Positions 22,340 through 33,914 of a DNA stretch of 64,000 bases are shown piece by piece (positions within the stretch are counted from its first letter, which is position 1; every line of letters starts with the position of its first letter). The DNA lies in contig NW_024609879.1 in NCBI RefSeq assembly GCF_016920785.2, forward strand, positions 14,385,145-14,449,144, given 5' to 3'. The DNA comes from Ixodes scapularis (taxonomy: Eukaryota > Arthropoda > Arachnida > Ixodida > Ixodidae). The notes beneath the pieces are model-generated. The model did no database searches, was not told where the DNA came from, and saw only the letters and a list, made by a program, of their open reading frames with translations. The position numbers and the translations under genes were made by a program.

Positions 22340-24809
22340 AAATATGATATAGCTTCGCCAATACTGGAAACTCCTCCGAAAACCTATGGGAGCGGCGGCG
22401 AACGTGACAGTGGCGCCTCTATCGGACTCGGAGTCTACGGAAGCAGACGACGCAATGGAAGCGTATAGGTTCCGCGATGTCCTCGAGCTTTGCGAGCCCC
22501 GTTTCGTCACCCCAACAGCAGAAAGAATTCATTACGGTCAGTCCACTTCCAAAGCGGAATCCACTGATCGCAACTGCAACGACAAACAAGTAACAACGCG
22601 CGCATAAACAAAGAGAGAGCCGTTTATTTAGAGGTCTCAAACGCCACTCAGGGGGATCACACTCTTTTGAAGCGCATCTGGGAAGCGGAAAAAAAGCGTT
22701 TAGCCACTCGAACTACGTCGTAAGAGGTTACTGTTTATACGTTAAAAAAAATTTATTACCTGAATAGGTGATTATTACAACGAGCAGAAACAACATGTTA
22801 AAATTACCAAAGCAAGCGCACCAGCCTCTGCAGCATTACAAAAACAAAAAGTAACCAGAAAAATGACCGTGCAAACGCTTTCCGAACATTGCAGAAAAGA
22901 TGGGGTCCCCATCCTAGATGAAAATAAAAAGAAATGCGAATGAGACAAAGAACTTAGCAGACGATACAAAGCTACAAATCACCCAGCAAAGACCTTCAAC
23001 GACGACGATCGCACGGGGCGTCGGCAGGAGCATTGAAAATTAGCCGGTGGTGCTCTCCGTTGGTGTTGAGTCCGCAACAAACAAAGCGGAAGAAGCACGA
23101 CAAAACCATAAAAAAAAAGAGCATCACTTTTTTTTTTAGCTGCAAGTTACACGTTTGTTTATTTGCTTTCGTGGCGTTGATAGGGACTAAGAACAAAACA
23201 GAGGAAAGGAATAACGTAGTGCAGCTCACACTGCCCGGTCAATAAAAGTCGTACGCTGCAATCTGTTTCGTGCTAGCAGTATGTGACCTCTTTTTGCTTC
23301 CGCATTTCTTTTCCCAGTGATTTTGGCAGGTTGTTTGTTTGCTCGCTCGGCACAGCAGTTCAAAAGTACATTCCACTACTTGTTGACGTCCATGTCCAGG
23401 CGATCCTTGCACACCGTGCCTTTGTTTTCCGTGTCGATCAGTGGCCTCAAGTGTATTTTCAGATGAACTCTTGCTTGGTGAAATAATTGTCTGTCGATGC
23501 GTCAGTGGAGATTTTGAAGCCAGACTTTGGTAGCTCTTCCAGTTTAATTTGAAGTAACTTAATTACTCACGTTTGTTCGGTCTTCGGGAAGCGCAAGAAG
23601 GATTTTCCACTACATCACAAAAGCTTGTTTTTGCAGTGGAGATGGCAGGCACATGGCGTACCGGCCATCTCCAAGTATGCGCTGCTGTATGCCCGAAGGC
23701 GGCCGGTTTGATCAACCATTGATGACCCATAGCAGACGTGACCGCGTACTCAAATAAGATCCGAATTAATATATTTAATAAGTATCAAGAAGTATGTATA
23801 AAGATTTCGGACCAGAAACTCAATCGAAGGCGAACATAGGTAATTGTCACAGGCGACAGTGAAAAAAAAAAAATAATAACAACAAAGTTGCAGACGGCTC
23901 TCCAAATGTCCGGGCATAGCGTAGCAGACGAACCTGTGGTAGTTAGCGACGAAGCGAATGGAAGAAAGTAAAAACTAAGCCAAACAAGGCAAAGCAAAAT
24001 ACGCGATTGTTCGAACGTCAAGTAAGCGCAAGAAAGAAAAAAGCAAACAGAAAACATGAACGCAGGAAGAAGGAAGACCGCGGCGGCGTAGCTTCGCCGC
24101 AAACATAAAAAGAAAGTAGACTTTGAAGATTGGACGGAGGTGCACAACCGTCCTAGGGTTTTTTTTTTGCTTTTTTCTTTTTTTGTAATTTTGCTTTTAT
24201 TATTTTCAGTTATAGAGTCAGATTTCTATGTGCACAATCGGACTTCCAGAGCATAGTGACATCGCAGTAAGGTACGTGGTTCGAAATTGCCTTTTGCTTC
24301 TTCATCCGGAGACGATCGGGATATAGCCAGCTCGCCTATTCGACGAAACGGTTTTAAGCCATACATTCATGAGAAATTGGGATTGCAACAAAGCAAATTG
24401 ATCTATAAGAAAAGTAAAGTTTAAATGTAGCTACGTTCTAAATTTTGTTTACATTGCCATTGTTTAAGAAACAGAGCGAAGGTACTTTCGTGTTTTGCCT
24501 GGCTTACGTAAGTTCTGACAAAGTGTTCTCTTCAGGAGAGCCCGAAACTTGCACCCCACAAGCTGTAACATCTTTCCCACGGAAAGAAAATGTCCTTGAC
24601 TCATGAGGTGGCACCTATTTTTTAACATTCAAAGCAGCTAATACCCGTGACAATTTTTTTTTCATTGCTCACCTCACACGGAGATAGGCAGAACTAATGC
24701 GTTGTAGAGAATTTGACTGCTAGGGGAGACTCCGAGCTCGGCAGGGGCGCTGCGATCACCTTTCGCCCGATATCCGCGGGCGCTGCCAGTGTTGGCTTAC
24801 ATGGTATTT
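22340..24809. mobile_element. 2.47-kb DNA transposon of unknown superfamily
   Basis: The 9-bp direct repeat GATATCATC is at 22331-22339 and 24810-24818. Ends are imperfect inverted repeats: AAATATGATATAGC and AAATACCATGTAAG, with CCAATACTGG and CCAACACTGG a little inside. Removing the insert and one repeat copy restores an uninterrupted LINE endonuclease frame (MLKLDDI then SGVEGVF). A 9-bp duplication suits MULE- or Merlin-type elements, but no transposase is recognised. The short frame at 22386-22607 is unidentified. Confidence 0.78.
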
Positions 24810-24818
24810 GATATCATC

Positions 24819-25117
24819 TAGTTTCAACATTGGTAATGCTTTCCTATACAGTATGACCACACCACCTCCTCTAGTATCTCGGTCTTTTCTAATCACAATG
24901 AAATCTTTAGGAACAAATTCACAATCAAAAATGTATTGTTAAGCCAAGTTTCAGTTAAGCAAACAGCGTCCGGCGAGTTGACAGCGATAATATGTTCGAG
25001 TCCAAGAGATATGTTGACCACACTACGGCAATTTACGTCAAGCAACTTAAACCCACTGACGTCCAATGCTTTTGGTCATTGTTTCTTCGTTTCTTTGATG
25101 TCAAGTCATTCGCCCTA
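24819..25117 (-). pseudogene. LINE B ORF2 start, endonuclease N-terminus
   Basis: Translation gives DAVCLTETWLNNT, and after a frameshift RKDRDTRGGGVVILY, both hallmarks of the APE-type endonuclease of non-LTR retrotransposons. It joins in frame to 22330 when the DNA element is removed. Confidence 0.8.
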
Positions 25118-25267
25118 TTGTTTATTTATTTATTCAAGATACCCCTAAAGGCCCTCTGCATGAGGGTATTACATAGGGGGGGGGGGGGGGGCAAGCAAAT
25201 ATATAGCGCACAGTTAAAACACAAATTATACAAAAGACAATATGAGAACAAAGAATAAAAGAGAACC

Positions 25268-27990
25268 TTAAGTATTAGTATAACTACGCACGAGCTCTTG
25301 GAAGTTAGACATATCTAGTTCAGTTGCAATGTGAGCCGGTAGGTTGTTCCAGTCGATTATGGTTCGTGGTATGAATGATCCTCCGTAACTAGACGAGTGG
25401 CATGTGATGCGCTCTCCTTTGAATGAATGATCCCGACGTAAAAAATAATGGGTGGTGTTTAAAAAAAAATCGTCGTGAAGCGATACATGGTGATAGAGCT
25501 TGTGAAATAATGACAGACGGGCATGTTTACGGCAGCGTGATAGGTCATGCAACTCAGCTTGATTTTTTAATGCGGTCACACTGGAAAATGGAGAGTAGTC
25601 AGAGAAAATGAAACGCGCAGCACGGTTTCTGCAGCGATTCGATGTTACTTATAATGTAGGCTTGATCAGGATTCCATATCGCAGAAGCATATTCATTTTT
25701 GGGGCGGATTAGAGTGATATAAGCAAGTTTACGTAAGTGAGCGGGTGCTTGTTTAAGATTGTGCTTTATGAATCCAAGGGAACGGTTAGCAGAAGGAAGG
25801 GTGACATCAATGTCGTAGTGCCAGGACAAATCAGACTTAAAGTGGACACCCAGGTACTTATAGGTAGAAGTGAGTTCAACACTATTGTTATTCAGAAGGT
25901 AAGTGGTTGGAGTCTGAGAGGAGCATTTGTTAAACGACATATGTTTTGTTGTGGTTGAGGGTCATTAGCCACGAAGAACGCCACGTGGGTATTTGGTCCA
26001 GGTCTGATTGGAGAGCTTGGCAAACCGTGTTAAAAGAGATGCTACGGTAGATGATGCAGTCGTCAGCGAAAAGGCGGACATGAGATGAAACGCAAGTGGG
26101 TAGGTCATTAAGGTATATGAGAGAAAGTCATGGACCCAGCACGGCTACCCTGGGGAACTCCAGATGTCACTTGGGCAAAAGAGGAGTTAGAGTTGTTAAG
26201 GGAAGTGAACTGAAGTCTATTTGAGAGAAAGTCTTTTATCCATGAGAGAACATTAGAATGAATGTTGAGCTGTGCAAGTTTTAGTAGAAGCCTGTGATGA
26301 GGGACGCGGTCAAAAGCCTTCGAGAAGTCGAGAAAAATGGCAGCAACTTGTGGACCAGCATCAACAGATGTATGGAAGTCGTGAATGAAACCGGCAAGTT
26401 GGGTGTCCCATGAGTAACCTTTGCGGAAGCCGTGCTGATACCTGAAAATAATGTTATGGTCCTCTAAATAGCGCATGACTTGAGAATGTATGATGTGCTC
26501 CAGAAGTTTACAAATAATGCTGGTTAGTGAGATAGGTCGATAGTTCAGTGGGGAGGATCGATCACCAGATTTGAAGATGGAAATTACCTTACCTATACGC
26601 CAATCTTGAGGAATTAGACCTGTAGAAAATAACTGCGAGAAAATGACTGTCAAGATGCCAGAAATGCCTTGCGCAGTATTTTTAAGTATCTTGTTATTTA
26701 TACCGGTGTTATAGAGGCAGATGATAATTAAAGCTTATTTAGTATTGACAAAATACCGGCCTCTTCCATGACTATTTCGGACATAGACATTGTTTAACGT
26801 GGGAGATGAAGTACTGTCTTCACAAGTAAACACCAATGAAAATGATTCATTAAGGAGGTGAGCACACTCTGACTGTGGAACTGAAACGCCATTGTTGTCG
26901 ATGAGAGACACTTCAGAATGACTACTTGGATTAACTACACGGAACGGATAGACGGCGCGTGGATTTAAGAAGCGACTGGTAATCACTGTCACACTTTATG
27001 TGTGACAGTGATGGGAGCCAAGAAACTGATAGCTGGTTCTTCTCTGCTAGTCTGAACAAGCGCTTTTTTTTTGTTGTTTAGTTGTCGAAGCTGCTGACTA
27101 AACCAAGGCGCACTGTTCTTGCACTTTATTAATATTATAGGAATAAATTTATCAATTAGACTAGTAAGCGTATTTTTAAACAAGACCCAGTTTTCTTCGA
27201 CACTGCGCGACATAAATTGATGCAGGGACTGTTCTGAGAAAAGATCGCAGTTCAGCCCATCAAAATTGGCTCTGTTGTAACATTTGATCCGCTTATCGGT
27301 GGTACTTTTGTTAGGCGAACGAACAATGCTACCGGTAATAACAATGTGATCAGAAAGACCGTCTAGATGAGGTATGTCGTAACCGATGTTGGGATCATTG
27401 GTTAGAATTAAATCAAGAACGTTTGCGGAAGTGTTAGAGCGCCGCGTGGAAAGTGTAATGAGTTGAGATAATGAGAGGTCTAGACAAGACTGGGGGAAAG
27501 CATGGGCCTCAGCTTCGGTGGCCGTAACAGATAGAGTCGACCAGTTTATGACAGGGAAATTGAAATCTCCAAAAATCATTAACACACATTTAGGGAATCT
27601 AATACAAACTTCACTCAAAATCCGTTGAAATTCGCATGAGACTGCCTCTTTCACATTAGGAGGGCGGTAGAAAACACCAACAATTATTTTAGCGTGACCA
27701 CACTGCAAAGAGACGAATACGCATTTGAGGAAATACTTAATGTGGATAAGGACCGCAAGGAACTCCTCCCTCAACGCAATGAGGACACCACCACCTCTTC
27801 GATTCTGCCTATAACAGCGAAACAAGTTGTAAACGGACCCACTGACAAAAATGTTGTTATCATGAACGGTGTCGTTGAGCCACGTTTTAGTCAGCGCAAT
27901 CAGTGATGCTGAGCATGAATCGACGAGTCAAGAAAGGGCGCCACTTTTGGGGAGGATGCTTCTTATATTGGTGTACAAAAAACAAACACT
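25268..27990 (-). pseudogene. LINE A ORF2: endonuclease and reverse transcriptase
   Basis: It starts near FLYTNIRSILPK. The endonuclease frame (27825-26989) has NRRGGGVLIAL, GDFNFPVINW and GLSDHIVITG, so both the GDFN and SDH catalytic motifs are intact. RT (26653-26108) has LNYRPISLTS, FLDFSKAFDRVPHH and SGVPQGS. A frameshift near 26120 precedes the FADD catalytic block. C-terminal frames (25940-25268) end with SFIPRTIIDWNNLP, typical of CR1/L2 elements. Few lesions, so it is younger than LINE B. Confidence 0.88.
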
Positions 27991-28066
27991 ATCAGGGGAA
28001 GAACGCTTTGATCGTTGCAACAAGGAAGGTACTTGAGTCTGACGGGCAGGGGGCGTGTATCCTGCT

Positions 28067-28912
28067 CTAGAAAAGCCGAGAAACAAGTACTCCGGCATTG
28101 CTAGGCCGGGGAACAAGTACTGCGGCATTTGTAGGCCGAGCAACATGCACAGCGGCATTGATCTCAATGTCCCACATGTACAGGTCATTGTTCACAAAAA
28201 GTGTTTTAAAAGCAACGCGAACACGGTCACCATATTTCTTTATTGTTTTCGAAAACTGCAATAGCTTACGGCGTTTGTCGCGGACGGCCTCAGAGTAGTC
28301 ACGTGATATGCTAAATGGTGTGTTTTTTAGTTTGAGGCCTTGACCTATCACCAATTCCACACCTTTATCTTTATAAAATTTGGCAATGATTGGTCGCTTT
28401 TTAGCGGGCGAGAAACCGCCCAGACGGTGAGCTTTGGCGATAGATGAAACCGTGATGCGAAGCCGGTTTGAGCAAAACTCGTTAACAAGGCGTTCCGAAC
28501 ACTCCCACGTCTCAGACTCATCCGTGTCCGTTACCCCGAAGAAAATAACATTTGATCGGCGGGAGCGATTTTCCAAGTCATCGATTTTGTCCTGCAGTTT
28601 GGAAACATTTTCATCGATGTTTACGGAAGCCTGAGGTGGAGGAGCCATCTCCGCCTTAGTTTCCAGCTCTTGGACTCTTTTTGTTAATGATTCCAAGTTA
28701 TCCTTTAGGGTGATATAATTCTGTAAAAGCTTATCAATAGAATCAAGAACACTTGCATTGCTAATCTCGAGTCGTTGCACCACATTACTCACAAGGTTAA
28801 GCTTAGCCTCCTGTTCCTTCGTCATTGGCCCAGGATTTGCCTCTATATCACCACTGAGCATAAGGAGACGCCAAAGATAAAGCACACCCGCGCGAACACG
28901 TTTCAAGAACAC
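28067..28912 (-). CDS. LINE A ORF1, 281 residues, coiled-coil RNA-binding protein
   Basis: The frame is intact. Residues 16-29 form a hydrophobic lead plus GDIEANPGP, a canonical 2A-like (StopGo) motif. Residues ~33-115 are Leu/heptad-rich and likely coiled coil. The block ENRSRRSNVIFFGVTD at about 113 onward resembles the RRM-like core of LINE ORF1 proteins. The C-terminus holds three 10-residue repeats (for example ARPTNAAVLV). Such proteins bind LINE RNA in the ribonucleoprotein. The start at 28912 is the first in-frame ATG before the 2A motif, but upstream bases belong to LINE B. Confidence 0.85.
   Translation of the reverse strand: MFLKRVRAGVLYLWRLLMLSGDIEANPGPMTKEQEAKLNLVSNVVQRLEISNASVLDSIDKLLQNYITLKDNLESLTKRVQELETKAEMAPPPQASVNIDENVSKLQDKIDDLENRSRRSNVIFFGVTDTDESETWECSERLVNEFCSNRLRITVSSIAKAHRLGGFSPAKKRPIIAKFYKDKGVELVIGQGLKLKNTPFSISRDYSEAVRDKRRKLLQFSKTIKKYGDRVRVAFKTLFVNNDLYMWDIEINAAVHVARPTNAAVLVPRPSNAGVLVSRLF
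28073..28162 (-). repeat. Three 30-bp tandem repeats in LINE A ORF1
   Basis: Units start at about 28073, 28103 and 28133, each with (A)GGCCG-G-AACA and GCGGCATT. Unit length is a multiple of three, so the frame is kept and the protein has a repeated 10-residue tail. Confidence 0.85.
28826..28849 (-). other. 2A-like (StopGo) motif in LINE A ORF1
   Basis: The codons read DIEANPGP, an exact match to D-(V/I)-E-x-N-P-G-P, preceded by a hydrophobic stretch. 2A motifs make the ribosome skip the last Gly-Pro bond; they are known in some non-LTR retrotransposon proteins. Here it would release a ~28-residue hydrophobic leader. Confidence 0.85.
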
Positions 28913-29620
28913 GTTTCACCCTTTTGTTCGTCCCAAATGTAAGTCGTGCCGTCAATAATCATCTTATCGTAACGAAGCTTTACTTTTTGATTTTGGTCAC
29001 GTTCATTAGCCGCACTATTCCACACTTTTCTCCTGGCCTCGCGAACTTTAAGCGAGAAATCTTCAGTAATGCACCGATTTGAGCCTTTCAGCTTCGCGCA
29101 GTTGTTCAAGACCATGTTTTTTTTTTAAGATAATCAAGAAATTTGACAATGACAGGCCGATTTTTTTTTCTTCCGAAGGTGTGCCTATTCTATGACAGCG
29201 CTCAATTCCAGTCACAGTCGTACCGAGGCGGGTTTCGAATATTTCGTTTGCGATAAGGTTGGTTAAATTATCTGAAGTTTCTCTGGGTAGTTCTGTTACG
29301 CCGTGAGTGATAAGATTGTTTCTGCTGCGGCCTCTGTTTTCGAGAACCTCAACTTTGTTCAGCAAGAACTTTACTTGACCTTCAAGCATCACTACGTTTG
29401 CATCTACCGAACCCAAATGGTCGTTAACTTCTTTAATTTTACCATTGAGGTTTGTATAGGGAGTATCTAGACGATCGTTAAATGTATTAAGTTTGTCTTC
29501 TAGTAAAGTTTTGCATGGTTTTGATTTTCTTTTGACATTCTAAAAGTTGTAACATAATTTTGCGATCTGTCGGGCCAGGGTTTGGTTTGACATCACCGCT
29601 AAGCAGAAGCAGCTGCACAA
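28903..29620 (-). pseudogene. LINE B ORF1
   Basis: Frames contain LLLLSGDVKPNPGP near the start, then a probable coiled coil and LENRGRSRNNLITHGVTE (29416-29063) with IERCHRIG, and a C-terminal stretch KVWNSAANERDQNQKVKLRY (29115-28903). Order matches LINE A ORF1. Two frames and no clear start codon show decay. Confidence 0.75.
29571..29594 (-). other. Variant 2A-like motif in LINE B ORF1
   Basis: The codons read DVKPNPGP. The usual Glu is Lys. The hydrophobic lead VQLLLLSG is present as in LINE A. The change probably weakens skipping or is decay. Confidence 0.7.
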
Positions 29621-29640
29621 ATACATGCAAGCATTCAAAT

Positions 29641-31533
29641 AAACAAAGACGAACTCTTCGTGGGCGGGGCAGCAGCCCGATAAAACGTTTGGTACTACGA
29701 AAACAGGGGAAGTTGTAACAAGGACCAACCTGCAGTGCAAGAGTACGTTGTTTGAGCGTGGTAGCAGTTGTGCTGCCACGCTGCTCACTCCTTTTGCATA
29801 CTCTATACGTCTCAAATAAAAAAAAGGAAAGCAGCAGAAGGTCAGAACGGCCTGCTCTTAAATGTTAGCAGTGTTTAAAAATGTTACATTATATGGTAAA
29901 TTAACCAAATCAGTTTCTATAAATAACGCTAGAAAATTTAGTCACAGTGACTTTTTTGTCAATATCTAACATATCACAGAAAAAAGAATTCGAAAAGAAG
30001 CGTTTTCGTAGATCTATTGTCTTATAAATGTAGTTATACTGATGCGGGGGTGTATGGTTTTTCCCTTAAACAAAAAGTCCGAATTCAAAACTCTCTTGGA
30101 TTAAAAAACAAAACCGGCCATTAAAAAAAAAAATTAATATTGCGTTTTTTTTATTTTTATATTTTATTTCTGACGTCGGCAATTTGCTATTTACGCGGAA
30201 GGAGACACAAAGGAGGAACAACCTGGTATAAATACGCTCCATCAAACACCCATGCCATTCAAAAAGGTTATACGTCTGAGGTCCATTTTGAGAAGACTTG
30301 CCACACACAGGAAGCGTGAGATGCGCAGCTGTTGCCGCTTATGCAACGTGCTCACGGCTGACACAGCGAGAGGGCCGAAAAAGCGCTTGAGCGCATTGAT
30401 CTAGCACGCATTTTAGACACGCTTATAAACGAAGCACGCGCTAAACCCGTTTTCTAATTTGACTGATTTAGTGGTTTTCGATAGTTCTCCGAAAACTGCT
30501 AATTAGAATATAAGCTTAGTTTATTCATTAGGGTTAATTTGGCAAAACGTATTCAAGACGACAGTAAAAGATACGCTATCTACAGAATGAGGCAAAGCTA
30601 ATAAAACAATGTATCACCGATTTATTTTCTGTTCTTGAACTTATTCTTGAAAGTCAATTATTTAAAGGAAAGCTACTATACGGTTCATTCATGTTGGTGC
30701 AATGCAAGAAAGCACCGGTGACGCGGTCGTGCTAAGTGTGTAGTGCAGAGTATGTACAGTGCAAACGGGTATCAAAGAGTTTTACAAAAAGGTGTATAAT
30801 TCACTTCGAGAATGAGTGCCATTAGCCTCGTGCGGGACCGGTTAAAGCGTAGAGATTACTAAATGGTGTCGCAGTAACCAGCATCACCTGACGGAGACAT
30901 ATAGGTTCTCTGCTTTGCTTTGGTTGCGTGATTGAAGGCGATGCGGCAGAAACTATTCACTCACTATATTTTATATCTGCCAAGACACAAAACATGCGTA
31001 GGAAGAAACCTAAAAAATGTGTGAATACGCCAAGTGGAACAGTTGTGTGCAAGCTCCAAGGAAATCCTACCGTAGCTTCATGGCCGCCACCAACGCCCGG
31101 ATTCTTCACCCTGGAGACCCACACACATAACTCTGCATGCTTTTTGGCGCTTCCCAGCTTCTTGTCGCAAAACATAAAAAAATAAATAAAAAAAAACACA
31201 ATTTCAAAATTACAATGCTTGTTGAAGGCCCGCTAGATCCACATATCCACATCCACAACCGCACCGACTCAAGCAGCGGTAGCCATCGTTCATCACTCGC
31301 CGCAGACGACAGGCTGCTTAGTTGGACGCAAAATGTTTGCGTGACTCATTTTAATGTTTTTTTTTTTTTTTTTTTTTTAAGTTGACCCGTCTTGAGTTTG
31401 AACCTTGAGCTAGATTTTCAGTTCAGAAGGGGAGTCTCATCTTTTCGTCGTTCTCTTGTCATCATTTGGAAGCGTCGTGCGGTGGTGGCAGACGCTGTCG
31501 TCGCAGAGTGCCAAATTCGTCGATTCTATTTCC
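29641..31533. other. Unassigned AT-rich stretch
   Basis: Short frames and homopolymer runs (T run at 31361-31379). No recognisable gene or element. Confidence 0.4.
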
Positions 31534-31676
31534 AGGGCCTCTAAACTCGTCAAACACAAAGTTGGGGCCGAATTGGCCTATCACGACGATGGCTCGGCAC
31601 CTTTTTCGCCGACGTTCAATCAGCACGCTCCTCGAACTTTGGGCTCCAACTTTGTGTTTGACGAGTTTAGGGCCCC
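31534..31676. repeat. Hairpin with ~35-bp arms
   Basis: CTAAACTCGTCAAACACAAA at about 31540 is matched by TTTGTGTTTGACGAGTTTAG near 31653. The spacer is about 70 bases. No coding signal. Confidence 0.8.
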
Positions 31677-31882
31677 TGCTTTCCATTGCGTACAGCTGAA
31701 ATAAACACGGTATGGGTTACTGTCAAATCACGCGATACGAACACTTCATTGTTCGACTATGTCTCTTTTATTCTGAAATGACTGATAAACGTCAACACGG
31801 ATTGAGCTAGAACTTGTATCGGTATCTACGCTAGTTACGAGCCGCTGGACGAACACTTCCCTTGCCGAACTCACGTGAGTAT

Positions 31883-32163
31883 TGCGGTCGGTTTGCCTTG
31901 CTGCATACCCGACCCGGAGGGATAACACGGAGCCAACGGTTTCAACAACAAGAAACTACATTTAATGGGACATGGACGAGACGATTAACATTGCTACCGG
32001 CGCTGCCGAAGTCCAGGCAGCGACTCTCTGTGCGCTGCCTCTGATGCGCCTTATGGCGGCGCACGTGATGTGCGCGTGGCTGGCGTGACGTCGCCGCCAA
32101 GCGGGAAAAGTTCGGCACCCTTGCCTCGCAGTCGGGCAACTGGGCTGGGAAGCCGCCAGGGTG
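31883..32163 (-). repeat. 3' LTR of gypsy 2, truncated at its start
   Basis: It matches 34360-34643 closely but lacks the last bases (plus-strand CCCACA) seen in the other LTR. Integrase sequence is joined directly to it at 32163/32164. Confidence 0.9.
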
Positions 32164-32620
32164 GCTTCCCTGGCGCGAGATAGGAGGCATTATCGCTTAC
32201 AAGCTCTGCAGGAAAGCCAAACCTAGCGAATGTTTCGAGTAGACACTCCCAGATTTTTTGCGAATCTAGCTTCCGCAATGGAAATAACTCAGCCCACTTC
32301 GTGAAGTGGTCGGTTACCACGAACAAGTACTGATAGCCGCGGGTACTACGTGGGAAGGGGCCCATAACGTCACAGCAACAAATCTGCCAAGGGCTCTGAC
32401 TCGCGATTGGTTGCATGAGACTGGTGGGCTGGCCACCACGTGGCTTTGCCTTCTGGCACACCGAGCAGCTACGAGCATATCGGAGCACATCTTGCCTCAG
32501 GCCTGGCCAGGTAGCAATTTGGGATAACTTTTCGTAAGTCTTGCTCCCACTGCTGTGTGCTGCCAAGGCAGAGCCATGCATGCATCGGATGAAAAGCTTA
32601 CGTGGCTTGCGGGGTATCAC
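32164..32620 (-). pseudogene. pol: Gypsy 2 integrase fragment
   Basis: It contains the zinc finger (SALAAHSSGSKT, CSVCQKAKPRGG) and the first part of the catalytic core (CCCDVMGPFPRS with Asp, then LVSDNASY with the second Asp). It then runs into LTR sequence. The residue corresponding to gypsy 1 Asn709 is Asp here. Upstream it is fused to protease, so RT and RNase H are gone. Confidence 0.88.
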
Positions 32621-33272
32621 GGTCCGGAACGCCGACAGGCAAGACGCCTGGCACCGTGGTGAAGTGGGCTGCAGTGGTCGGGTTAGGGATGCAGTCCTCC
32701 CGTTTGGGAAACGGAGTCAGCTCCGGTTGTTGTCCCAGCCGGTATTCACCACCAGAAAAGTCGAGCGTCATGCTTTCGCCTGTAATGAAATCTCGGCCCA
32801 AGACCGCAGGTACCACGAGTCGTGGCAGACAAAGAAATTGCTGACGCCGCTTCTTTCCATTAAACCGAATCTGCAGCCTCACGGCTCCTCCAGCTGTTAT
32901 CGCTGTACCAGAAGCTAGCTGCAAATGGGTTTCGCACTCCCGGCGGCTTATCTTTTTTGCTTTGCAGAGTTCGAAAACAAAATCCGCTATGAGCGACATA
33001 GCGGCCCCGGAATCCAAAAGTGCGGCAATGGGAAAATCGAGCAGGGAAATGGTCCTGCGCGGTTCAATGATATTAGGCTCGGGCTGGATTCGACATACCG
33101 ATGGAATCTGCGCCACGACCTCACTACTCCCAGGGACTGCAACGGCCGTCGGCGAGTGGCTGTCTGGTTTCAGCGTCGCCGGCCGTAGTAGTTTCCCTGG
33201 TTGTTCTGGTTCCGGCCCTTTGCCGCCGTCTCGTGCCACCTCTTGTTTATAGGGTCCAGAAGTCTTGGACAC
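32598..33272 (-). pseudogene. pol: Gypsy 2 aspartic protease
   Basis: The active site AALLDSGAAMSLI and the VPAVLGRDFI motif identify a retropepsin. Its frame runs from the gag C-terminus to the deletion junction near 32610, where it meets integrase in another frame. Confidence 0.85.
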
Positions 33273-33277
33273 TGGTT

Positions 33278-33721
33278 TCAGTGATGGCCGGGCTGCTCGC
33301 AGTGATAGCAGCAGTCCGACGACAGTTGCCTGCTTAGGTCACCCGCACCAAGGTGCCCGTCGTACTGCCTCCAGTGATCGGGTAAGGAACCACTATGGGA
33401 GGGCCTCCACCAGGCTTGCGACTGGCTGTTGTGGGGAGGGCTTCTTCCGTTGCGGCGGGGGTCAATGCTGCTGGGCTGCGGGTTTGCGACCGCACCGTGC
33501 CAGCTTTCGCCAGCACTTGCAGGAGCAGACTGATGAAGATGGTTCGCTTGGGTAGTGATCTCCGTTGGGCCCCAGCTTACGATAGGGCACGGCCAACGAC
33601 CTCCCACCTGTCGTGGCGATCCCCGCCCGAAACCCTCACGGGCCTCCCTGTGACCTCCGAGGACCTCTCGGGGAGAGTTAGGCGAACATACGCTTATCCC
33701 GCACGGGAGATCACCATGCAT
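33278..33721 (-). pseudogene. gag: Gypsy 2 nucleocapsid region with a stop inside the zinc knuckle
   Basis: CYHCEQPGHH is followed by a TGA codon and then NQC, so the CCHC knuckle has all four ligands but a nonsense codon lies between the His and last Cys. Upstream residues are Pro/Gly/Ser-rich. Confidence 0.78.
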
Positions 33722-33767
33722 GCCACGCCAACTCTCCTGGTTGACGTGGTGGGGAAGGGAGGTCTAG

Positions 33768-33827
33768 CTCGTTCGGACAGTCCACTTGCGTGGAGGTCTC
33801 GTTCGGACAGTCCACTTGCGTGGAGGC
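33768..33827. repeat. 30-bp tandem duplication in gypsy 2
   Basis: CTCGTTCGGACAGTCCACTT and the following ten bases occur twice in a row. The in-frame length would duplicate ten residues. Confidence 0.9.
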
Positions 33828-33914
33828 CTCGGGGCCCCGCCATGCGCATGCCGGTTCGAGCGCGTACTTGGCTGGTGGCGGCGGCACGTAGTTCCGCTCG
33901 GCATGAAGAGCTTC

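Larger units (their letters stand above)
25119..28912 (-). mobile_element. LINE A (CR1/L2-like), nearly full length
   Basis: ORF1 with a 2A-like motif, ORF2 with APE endonuclease and RT, and a 3' end with a TGAATAAATAAATAA tail (plus-strand 25121-25136) occur in order on the minus strand. It lies inside LINE B between ORF1 and ORF2. A G run at about 25177-25191 sits in the 3' untranslated region. I found no clear target duplication. Confidence 0.85.
19735..29640 (-). mobile_element. LINE B (CR1/L2-like), in three pieces
   Basis: The pieces are ORF1 (about 29620-28913), the start of ORF2 (25117-24819) and the rest of ORF2 with the 3' end (22330-19735). LINE A lies between the first two and a 2.47-kb DNA element between the last two. 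Removing the insertions leaves about 3.6 kb of LINE. A T-rich plus-strand run near 19733-19755 is the LINE tail. Confidence 0.8.

Noticed and set aside
23785..24147. Hydrophobic 120-residue membrane protein
   Set aside because: Lies inside the 2.47-kb DNA element, T-rich composition explains the hydrophobicity, no recognisable family.
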